DNA of 32,070 nt, from assembly GCA_021324635.1 (NCBI GenBank), contig JAJPIS010000075.1, positions 1 through 32,070 on the forward strand, in the 5' to 3' direction. Both the position numbers and the translations under genes were made by a program. The DNA is from Gemmatimonadota bacterium. Lineage in GTDB: Bacteria; Gemmatimonadota; Gemmatimonadetes; Gemmatimonadales; Gemmatimonadaceae. This document shows, one piece after another, positions 23,605-30,361 of this stretch. The notes beneath the pieces are model-generated. The model had not been told where the DNA came from, did no database searches, and saw only the letters and a list, made by a program, of their open reading frames with translations. Numbering within the stretch: the stretch's first letter is position 1; every line of letters starts with the position of its first letter.

Positions 23605-24360
23605 CTACTCCCAGCCCTCGGCCGCGAGGGCCGTGTGGAGCTCGGTCGGGTGCTTCCGCAGGTGCCGCTCGCGGCGGCTCGCGCGGTCGTGCGCCTTGTC
23701 GTACGTGAGACCCTTGGCCATCAGGTTGCGCTCGAACAGCTCGTGGAAGAGCACGTACCCTTTCTCTTCCTCGTGCACGTCGTCGTCGATCCAGACCTCG
23801 CCACGCGGGATGTACTCGTACACGTGCTCGTGGCCGCCCTCCGTGAACTCGATGTCGAACACGCTGCGAACGAGTCGACCCTTCACGATCCAGACCTCGA
23901 CCCCGTTGGAGAGCGCCTTCCAGAGCGACAGGTGGACGCGATCTGGTTTGGGCAAGGATTTGCCCGCGGTGAGCCGGCCAAGATCGTGCGATCGTGCGCG
24001 GAGGCGCTGCTCGGCTCTGTTGGCCGCCTGACGGGCGGCGTCCGCATCCTCCCCGCTCCCGCGCAGCCGCCGCTCGAGCGTCGCGTGGTGCACGTAGAAG
24101 CGCTGCTCATCGGGATCCGTCTCCTGGTCGAGCCAGATCTCGTCCTTCGGGATGCAGGCGAAGGTATAGTGATGGCCGAAGTTGCTGAACTCCTCGTCGA
24201 GGTTCTTGCGGACATAGGCGCCGTCCACAACCCACACGACGACGTCACCTCGTCGGCGCAGACGCTTCACGTACGGTGGGTGGAGCGACCGGTCCGCCCG
24301 GTCGCGGGTGCGGATGGAGGCCCCGCGTCCCTGACGCCGGCGTCGAGATCCCGGGTGCAT
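23605..24360 (-). CDS. Protein of two tandem HExxE-type domains, function unknown
   Basis: A 251-residue protein (ATG at 24360, AGGA four bases upstream) built from two copies of one domain, about 40-121 and 154-235. Matching landmarks are VVWVVDGAYVR / EVWIVKGRLVR, then EF...GH, IPKDEIWLD / IPRGEVWID, and a helix with HATLERRL (92-99) / HELFERNL (206-213), followed by a second helix. Copy 2 keeps HELFE plus AHDRA, which could form a metal-binding, zincin-like site. In copy 1 the Glu of HE is Ala93 and the later His is lost, so copy 1 looks degenerate. Proteins with an HExxE...AHxxA pattern occur in phages and bacteria, but I cannot name the family with certainty. There is no signal peptide, so it is probably cytoplasmic. 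Confidence 0.72.
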   Translation of the reverse strand: MHPGSRRRRQGRGASIRTRDRADRSLHPPYVKRLRRRGDVVVWVVDGAYVRKNLDEEFSNFGHHYTFACIPKDEIWLDQETDPDEQRFYVHHATLERRLRGSGEDADAARQAANRAEQRLRARSHDLGRLTAGKSLPKPDRVHLSLWKALSNGVEVWIVKGRLVRSVFDIEFTEGGHEHVYEYIPRGEVWIDDDVHEEEKGYVLFHELFERNLMAKGLTYDKAHDRASRRERHLRKHPTELHTALAAEGWE

Positions 24361-24483
24361 TCCGCCGTCCTGGAAGGGACGCGACGTGCGAAAGCAAGGG
24401 TCGCGCCGGCCTCTTCCCGGTACGCTGCCGTTCGGTACGGTCCATGCTATCCGGGTGTGGAGTTCCCCATCCGAGAGCGAACC

Positions 24484-24702
24484 GTGCTGGCGAAAATCGG
24501 TGGTGCGGTCCTGGGCGGTGCCGGGTTGTTGGTACTCTACTGCGTCGCGGTCGTGGCGGACATCTACCTCGCGGGGCTGATGGCCCTGGAACACGGCGCG
24601 GAGCCAGGGCGGGCGTTACCTGCGGGGACGCCGGGTGCGCGGAGCGACCTGCCCGCGCGGTCTTACCCGTCCGGATGGCGCGAGGGGCGGCCGGCCGCGT
24701 AG
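24484..24702 (+). CDS. Possible small single-helix membrane protein
   Basis: A 72-residue frame from GTG 24484 with one clear membrane segment (IGGAVLGGAGLLVLYCVAVVADIYLAG, in two parts) followed by a polar Gly/Pro/Arg-rich tail. GTG 24457 would add nine residues. It is divergent from the two-domain HExxE gene and its last 40 bp overlap the convergent gene at 24663. The hydrophobic pattern is the only support. Confidence 0.4.
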   Translation: MLAKIGGAVLGGAGLLVLYCVAVVADIYLAGLMALEHGAEPGRALPAGTPGARSDLPARSYPSGWREGRPAA

Positions 24703-25148
24703 TAGGCGTCGAGCACCACGCGGACGAGGTGATGGAGCGCTGGGTCTCCGTTCAGGGGTCCTGCGCTCTCTGGCCGGTTCGGTCGCTCGCGATACACGTC
24801 GCGCACGGCGACGACGAGACGCTCGGGCGGGACCCCCATCCGCTGGCCATCACGGCCGCAGCGCTCGAGCATGTGGCGAGCGTCCTGGTCGGCGCCGCCG
24901 TAGGCCACGTACCGGTGGATCCCGGCGGAGAGCTCGGCCAGGAGCTCGTCTCGGATCTGCATGCCCGGTACCCGATCGGCAGCGCGAGCGGTCATGCCCG
25001 CACCCCCCGCGAGGATCAGGCCGCGGCTCGGACGCTCCGGCGCGACCTCCCGATCGTCGCATCGGTCGCACCTGTGGCGCGCACACAGCGGCGTCGGCGC
25101 CGCAGCCGTGGCGGCAGCGCCGGTCGGTCGGGCCGCTGCCGCGATCAC
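24663..25148 (-). CDS. Small protein coupled to the spermidine-dehydrogenase-like gene
   Basis: A 161-residue frame from GTG 25148, whose GTGA overlaps the stop of the upstream oxidoreductase by four bases, a typical coupling arrangement. The C-terminal half is helical: IRDELLAELSAGIHRYVAYG, then RCGRDGQRMGVPPERLVVAVRDVY, resembling small proteins with the pattern GxPPERVVVAVK. The first 50 residues (Ala-rich, then CARHRCDRCDD) are less convincing, so an ATG at 24995 with a G-rich site upstream is an alternative start. Function unknown; it may be a partner of the oxidoreductase. Confidence 0.6.
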   Translation of the reverse strand: MIAAAARPTGAAATAAAPTPLCARHRCDRCDDREVAPERPSRGLILAGGAGMTARAADRVPGMQIRDELLAELSAGIHRYVAYGGADQDARHMLERCGRDGQRMGVPPERLVVAVRDVYRERPNRPESAGPLNGDPALHHLVRVVLDAYYAAGRPSRHPDG

Positions 25149-27163
25149 CCGGCGGCGACGCGGCCCAGCATCGCGACGGCCTGCTGCGCCGCGCGGTGCC
25201 CCTCGATGGCGGCGATGTTCCAGTGTTGGTTACCGTTCAGCTCGGAATGGCCGAACGCCATCTGCGCGAGGGGTGTGCGGAGCACGTCGCTCGGTCGCGG
25301 CTTGCCATCCTTGCGGGTGTAGAAGCCCGGGCCCGCGTTGCAGTAGGCGTGGCCCCACCGGTTGGTCACGATCCCCGCGATGTCGCGGGCGGGATCGAAT
25401 CCCGCCTCCGCGAAGAGCGTCACCATCTGCCGACGCACCTGCGTCTCGATCTCGCGGTAGGTCGTGCCGAAGAGCTTTGCCCGCCCGGCCTTTCCCTGGT
25501 CGATGAGCGAGAGCCCGTGCTGGTTGAACGGCACGTAGAACGTGAACAGGTTGGGCTGATCGGGATCGAGCGGCGGCCGGTAGTCGCCGACGTACATGTT
25601 GGGCCGAATGTTGGCCGTGAACCCGAAGCCGCCCCGCCAGGAGCAGGCCGTGTACCCGAGCGAGTACAGGAAGCGCCAGTTGTCCAGCGCCACGTTCACG
25701 GACAGCATCGGCGACCGCGGAAAGTGGTCCATCGCCTCGCGGTACTCGGGCGGGAGGTTCTGTACCGCGTGCTTGGCCGTCCAGCTGGCGCCGGCCCACA
25801 CCACCGTGCGCGCCCGGACGCGGTGGAGCGTGCCGCCGCGCACGTAGGTCACCGTCGCCGGCTTCGCCGCGCTGCCCGGATCCTGGTCGACGCGGATCAC
25901 CATCGCGCCGGCGCGCATCCGGCATGGCGTGTTCGGCCGATCCATGCGATCGAACCGGATCCGGCCGTTGTGGACCTCGGGGAAGGCGGACGAGCCCTCG
26001 ATCACCTCGGGGTTGAGCCACTTCACGATGCAGCGTTGGATGCCATCATTGCCCCCGGGGAACGAGATGACCTGCGGCTCGCGCAGGCGATGGTCGGCGG
26101 CGACGGCCTCGACTTCCCTGTCGACTCCCAGGCCGAGAAATCCCGGCAGCCAGAGCTCGTACGCCGACCAGGCCGACAGGGCGTCGCTGCCAAGCCCGAT
26201 CCCGGACGCCTGGATCGGGTCCACGTACCGGGCGACCTCGGGGTGCAGCTTCCGAACGCCGATGAGCCACTGCTCGTAGGTCATCGAGTCGAGGTAGTGC
26301 TTCAGGCTCTCGGCATCGCCGGCCCAGGGCGTGACGCGCTCCTCGCGCCACCGCAGAAGATCCCGCTTGACGTCCTCCGGCCAGGGCGTGCCCTCGAGCC
26401 GGTGCCCCCACGGATTCCGCACCCAGTGCGGTCGGGGCGTGTCGAAGTAGAACCCGTGATTCTCGAAATCGTCGAACCAGAGCTGATAGACGTAGTTCGA
26501 CTTCGGGAAGATCATCGGCCGGCGGTGCGGACCGAGCTGGCCGAACTCGAACGCGGTCGGTAGTCCGACATCGTGCCACATCGTTGCGAGCCACTCGGGC
26601 TCACCCTTGCCGGGGGGGCCGCCCTCGTTCGACCCTTGGGGCCCAATGAGGCGCTGTCCGCGCACGAGAAACTCGTTCCGCTTGGCCTCCCCGCCGATCA
26701 CCGGATGGTTGTCGAGCAGCAGACAGCTCCGCTCGCGATTGGTCTCCTTGAGGAACGTGTAGGCGGCGACGGTACCGGAGAATCCGCCGCCCACGATCAC
26801 AAGGTCGTAGATCTCGCCCGTATCGACCGCGGTCCCGAGCATCCGATCGTAGGTGCCGTCGCGCAGGCCGTGCGCGGCCGTGACCACGTCCCAGGTGTTC
26901 CCGTTGGAGCGGGCGTAGTCACCGACGCCCGGGTAGCCCGTCCACGGATCCCACGGATCATCGGGATCGCGCGGCAGCGCGAACGGCGATGCCTGGCCGG
27001 GATGGGCCCGACGCGCCGGCGCCGGCGCGCCCAGGAGCGCTGCGCCGGTCCCCAGCGCCACGGCGTTGAGGAAGTCGCGCCGCGTGATGTCGGCGTCCAT
27101 CCCGAGCGCGCGCTCCTCGGGGCTCAGGTCGGGCGCGGGATGCTCCGTGGCATCGTCGCTCAT
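25145..27163 (-). CDS. Tat-exported FAD/NAD(P)-binding oxidoreductase, spermidine-dehydrogenase-like
   Basis: A 672-residue protein. The N-terminus LSPEERALGMDADITRRDFLN carries a twin-arginine signal (Arg28-Arg29) in a context close to bacterial spermidine dehydrogenases (LGM...I(T/S)RRDFLNG). The Rossmann dinucleotide-binding motif is YDLVIVGGGFSGTVAAYTFL (about 118-137), followed by LLLDNHPVIGGEAKRNEF; a long substrate domain follows and the chain ends with NQHWNIAAIEGHRAAQQAV, the FAD-closing region. SpdH-type enzymes oxidise polyamines with a flavin, but the specificity here is inferred from resemblance only. It is followed, with a four-base overlap, by the small gene at 24663, and its 5' side faces the DoxX-like gene divergently. 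Confidence 0.85.
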   Translation of the reverse strand: MSDDATEHPAPDLSPEERALGMDADITRRDFLNAVALGTGAALLGAPAPARRAHPGQASPFALPRDPDDPWDPWTGYPGVGDYARSNGNTWDVVTAAHGLRDGTYDRMLGTAVDTGEIYDLVIVGGGFSGTVAAYTFLKETNRERSCLLLDNHPVIGGEAKRNEFLVRGQRLIGPQGSNEGGPPGKGEPEWLATMWHDVGLPTAFEFGQLGPHRRPMIFPKSNYVYQLWFDDFENHGFYFDTPRPHWVRNPWGHRLEGTPWPEDVKRDLLRWREERVTPWAGDAESLKHYLDSMTYEQWLIGVRKLHPEVARYVDPIQASGIGLGSDALSAWSAYELWLPGFLGLGVDREVEAVAADHRLREPQVISFPGGNDGIQRCIVKWLNPEVIEGSSAFPEVHNGRIRFDRMDRPNTPCRMRAGAMVIRVDQDPGSAAKPATVTYVRGGTLHRVRARTVVWAGASWTAKHAVQNLPPEYREAMDHFPRSPMLSVNVALDNWRFLYSLGYTACSWRGGFGFTANIRPNMYVGDYRPPLDPDQPNLFTFYVPFNQHGLSLIDQGKAGRAKLFGTTYREIETQVRRQMVTLFAEAGFDPARDIAGIVTNRWGHAYCNAGPGFYTRKDGKPRPSDVLRTPLAQMAFGHSELNGNQHWNIAAIEGHRAAQQAVAMLGRVAAG

Positions 27164-27390
27164 CGTCTGCCTCGCTGCTGAATGTCGGCGGACACGGGCT
27201 CGCGGCGGCAGGTGCCGCGACGGGTGCCACGGCGTGGCACCGGGTCTCAGTCGCGATGATACGGCGCGCCTGGCCGGGGGCGCAAGCCGTCCCCGGGTTG
27301 CTCAGCCCGGGGTCGACCGCCATGATTCGCCACCCCTCGCGACCCGGGACCACGGCGGGCCGTGTGACCCCACACGACGGATTTCGATCG

Positions 27391-28185
27391 ATGCGAGTCG
27401 GCGTGTACGTCTACGGGCTGGCGACGGTCGCGGCCGGGATCCTCGATCTCGTATGGGGCGAGTTCGAGGCGGCCCACCAGCCGATCCAGGCGCTGGGGGA
27501 CCACATCCCCGGTCAGACGATCCTGGCGTACGTCGCCGCCATCTGGCTGGTCGCGGGCGGCGCGGCCATCCTCTGGCAGGGGACGGCGCGTGCCGGCGCG
27601 GTCGCCCTCGCCCTCATCTACCTGGCGTTCGCCGCGTTCTGGTTGCCGCGGTTCTCCACCGCACCGCGGGTACTCGGTGCCCGACCCGGCGTCTATCTCG
27701 GCGTGCTGGGGGGCGCCTGCACGCAGTTGATCCTCGTCGCCGCGGCGGTCAGGGTGTCCGTGGCGGCGACGAGCGAGTCGGAGTGGGTGGGACGCGTGGC
27801 GCGCGCCGTGCGGTGGGTGTTCGGGGTCAGCGCCCTCGCCTTCGGCCTCGCGCACTTGACCGGCGTGCGGGACACGGCCGCGATGGTCCCGACGTGGATG
27901 CCCTTGGGCGGGGACTTCTGGGCGGTGCTCACCGGGATCGCGTTCGTGCTTGCCGGCATCGCGATCCTGTCGGGCGTCCTCGACGTCCTGGCGGCCCGGC
28001 TCCTCGCCCTGATGCTGCTGATCTTCAGCGCGGTGGCGCTGGTGCCGCTCATCCTGGCGGCCCCCGGCGACCATGTCGCCTGGGGGAGCAACGCCTACAA
28101 CCTGACCGCCGTCGGCGCGGTGCTGATCTTCGCCGACTCGATCGCCCGCCGCCAGCCGCTCCCCGCCCGCCTTCCCGCTCGCTGA
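27391..28185 (+). CDS. Polytopic membrane protein, DoxX-like
   Basis: A 264-residue protein beginning MRVGVYVYGLATVAAGILDL with about seven to eight hydrophobic segments (GLATVAAGILDLVWG; ILAYVAAIWLVAGGAAIL; GAVALALIYLAFAAFWL; LGGACTQLILVAAAV; WVFGVSALAFGLAHLTGV; ILSGVLDVLAARLLALMLL). The overall look is of DoxX/DUF-type membrane proteins of unknown activity. The start at 27391 was chosen because upstream in-frame sequence is polar. It precedes the DUF1801 gene by 15 bp, likely an operon. Confidence 0.75.
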   Translation: MRVGVYVYGLATVAAGILDLVWGEFEAAHQPIQALGDHIPGQTILAYVAAIWLVAGGAAILWQGTARAGAVALALIYLAFAAFWLPRFSTAPRVLGARPGVYLGVLGGACTQLILVAAAVRVSVAATSESEWVGRVARAVRWVFGVSALAFGLAHLTGVRDTAAMVPTWMPLGGDFWAVLTGIAFVLAGIAILSGVLDVLAARLLALMLLIFSAVALVPLILAAPGDHVAWGSNAYNLTAVGAVLIFADSIARRQPLPARLPAR

Positions 28186-28200
28186 CGCCGCGCGTGTTCG

Positions 28201-28632
28201 ATGCCGACTCGACCGACGACCGCCCTCAGCTCCGTCGATGCGTACATCGCCGCCCAGCCGGCGACGACGCGCGGTGCGCTCGAGCGGGTCCGTCGTGCCA
28301 TCCTCGGCGCCCTGCCCGGAGCCGAGGAGGCGATCTCGTACAGGATGCCCGTCTACAAGGTCGATGGCACCGCCGTGCTCTATTTTGCGGCCTGGGCCCG
28401 CCACTACTCCCTCTACCCGGCGTCGGACCGCCTCGTGGCGGCATTTGGGGACGACCTCGCGGGGTGCGAGATCAGCAAGGGCACGATCCGCTTCCCGCTC
28501 GCCGAGCCGGTCCCGGTGAAGCTGATCGGTCGCATCGCGCGCTTCCGCGCGCGAGAGGTTGCCGAGCGAACGCGCGTCACGCCGACGGCTGCGCGGCCCA
28601 CGCGCACCGCCCGACGCCGACGGACGCGGTAG
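28201..28632 (+). CDS. DUF1801 (YdhG-like) protein
   Basis: A 143-residue protein with SSVDAYIAAQPATTRGALER at the N-terminus, then EEAISYRMPVYKVDGTAVLY and CEISKGTIRFPLAEPVPVKL, which are the standard landmarks of DUF1801 proteins (YdhG/frataxin-like fold). The tail is Arg/Thr-rich and basic, unlike most homologues, and might contact nucleic acid. Family function is uncertain. Co-directional with the membrane protein, 15 bp apart. Confidence 0.85.
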   Translation: MPTRPTTALSSVDAYIAAQPATTRGALERVRRAILGALPGAEEAISYRMPVYKVDGTAVLYFAAWARHYSLYPASDRLVAAFGDDLAGCEISKGTIRFPLAEPVPVKLIGRIARFRAREVAERTRVTPTAARPTRTARRRRTR

Positions 28633-28783
28633 CGCGCCGTCGGCGCCGTCGGCCAAGCTCCGTGCCCGTCCCACGAGCACGCGACACCGTATGCGTGGCG
28701 CGACATCTGCATAACAAGCTCGGCGGTGCCCGAGCCACCTCCGGTTCGTGCGCTGGTCATCCCATTACCGATGTGCCGCAGTC

Positions 28784-30097
28784 ATGAGTCGCAGTCGTGT
28801 GGTATCCAATCGCGTGGCCGCAGCACTCGTCGCGGCCGGCGCATGCTCGGCTCTCGCCTGCGGGAGCAGCTCGGTGGCTCCAAAGCCCACGACCGGCAGT
28901 CTCGCGGTGCTCGTCTCCGCGGCGGCTCAGGGCTCGGGAGCGGTGAGCATCACCGGACCGGGAGGCTATCGGCAGCGGATCACATCCTCCACGACGCTCT
29001 CGACCCTCGCGCCGGGCTCGTACACGATCGCGACGGACACGACACAGCGGCTCCAGGACTCGATCGTCGGCTTTCGTGCCCTCGTCGGGACAGTGAACGG
29101 AATGGGCGCCACCGGCTCGGTGACGGTCACCGCCGGGGACACGGCCAGAGCCGCGGTCGCCTTCGGCGTGCATCGATTCGGCGGGCTCGTCGTCGGCGGC
29201 TCGGACAGCAACGAGGTGCTCGAAGTGATGCCCGGGCAGCTGTCGGCGTCCGGGAGCATCACCCCGGCGGCCGACATCGACTCCGTCGTCGCGCACCCTG
29301 CGGCCGTCGCTCTCGACGGCGGTGGGAACCTGTGGGTGGTCTCCTACGACGGGAACAGCATCGCGATGTTCACGGCGGCGCAGCGGGCCACCGCACGCGG
29401 GCGGGTCGCCCCCGCGGTGCTCATTACCGGGCTGCAACACCCGTGGGGCATCGCGGTCGATGGAAGCGGCACCGTCTGGGTCGCGAACCAATTGAACAAC
29501 ACGGTGGTCGGCTACACGGCGAGCCAGGTGGCGGTGAGCGGCAGCCCAACCCCGACGGTCGTCCTGTCCGATACGACGGTTGCGCAAGCGTACCTGAATA
29601 GCCCGTCAGGCCTCGCATTCGATGCCGCGGGCAACCTCTGGGTCGCGAACAACGGCGGCTTCATCGACGAGATCCCGCGCGCACAGTTGGCGGCGAGCGG
29701 CGCGGTCAAGCCGGCCGTGGTCGATTCCAACCCCATGGTCCAGCCGTCCGCCCTGGCCTTCGACGCGGCCGGGAACCTGTGGGTGACGGGCTACAATCCC
29801 CCGAGCTTCGTGATCGAGTACGCACAGCAACAGCTCGCCACGAGCGAGGTCACGCCGGCGGTGACGCTCACGATGTCGGCCCTCGGCCCGTCGGCGCGCC
29901 TCTGGGGCATCGCCTTCGATCGGCGGGGCTATCTCTGGACGGTCTCCACCCGCGCGCTCGCCGCCTATGCCTTCTCCCCGGCGCAGCTCGCCGCCAGCGG
30001 CTCGCCTACCCCGACCACGACCCTGACGATCACATCGCCCGCCCATGGTACCGGGGCGCAGGGCGTGCTGCTCGATCCGTTCGTGCTGCTCCAGTAG
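28784..30097 (+). CDS. NHL/YVTN-type beta-propeller lipoprotein
   Basis: A 437-residue protein starting MSRSRVVSNRVAAALVAAGA with a lipobox SALAC near residue 26. An N-terminal beta domain (TTGSLAVLVSAAAQGSGAV; TLAPGSYTIAT) resembles a PEGA-like module. From about 140 there are five to six propeller blades of about 50 residues with the signature P-x-G-hydrophobic-A-F-D-A-A-G-N-L-W-V (HPWGIAVDGSGTVWVAN; SPSGLAFDAAGNLWVAN; QPSALAFDAAGNLWVTG), spaced by QLAASGxPTPxxxL stretches. Probably an outer-membrane or periplasmic surface-binding protein; the ligand is unknown. Confidence 0.85.
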   Translation: MSRSRVVSNRVAAALVAAGACSALACGSSSVAPKPTTGSLAVLVSAAAQGSGAVSITGPGGYRQRITSSTTLSTLAPGSYTIATDTTQRLQDSIVGFRALVGTVNGMGATGSVTVTAGDTARAAVAFGVHRFGGLVVGGSDSNEVLEVMPGQLSASGSITPAADIDSVVAHPAAVALDGGGNLWVVSYDGNSIAMFTAAQRATARGRVAPAVLITGLQHPWGIAVDGSGTVWVANQLNNTVVGYTASQVAVSGSPTPTVVLSDTTVAQAYLNSPSGLAFDAAGNLWVANNGGFIDEIPRAQLAASGAVKPAVVDSNPMVQPSALAFDAAGNLWVTGYNPPSFVIEYAQQQLATSEVTPAVTLTMSALGPSARLWGIAFDRRGYLWTVSTRALAAYAFSPAQLAASGSPTPTTTLTITSPAHGTGAQGVLLDPFVLLQ

Positions 30098-30361
30098 CGG
30101 TTGCACGGCCCGGCGCCCGCTGCGCGAAAACGGGGCGGCGCGACCACGCGGTCTCGTGCATCCCCCGTCCGCGATCCTGGCGAGCTGAACCGTTAGGCGG
30201 CCGCCCCACGCCCGAGCGCCACGATTACCCTGGGCGATGCCGGACGTTACATCATGCGTATCGCGGGCCCGTACCATGGCCGGCTGCCGGAAACCGGCGC
30301 CCTCGACACACCGTACGCTCGATGGGCAGATTCACTCCTTCCCTGGGATGAGGACTTCAGT

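Noticed and set aside
30130-30160. GACC/GGTC hairpin after the NHL gene
   Set aside because: The stem is short and imperfect, without a T-run; not distinguishable from chance in G/C-rich DNA.
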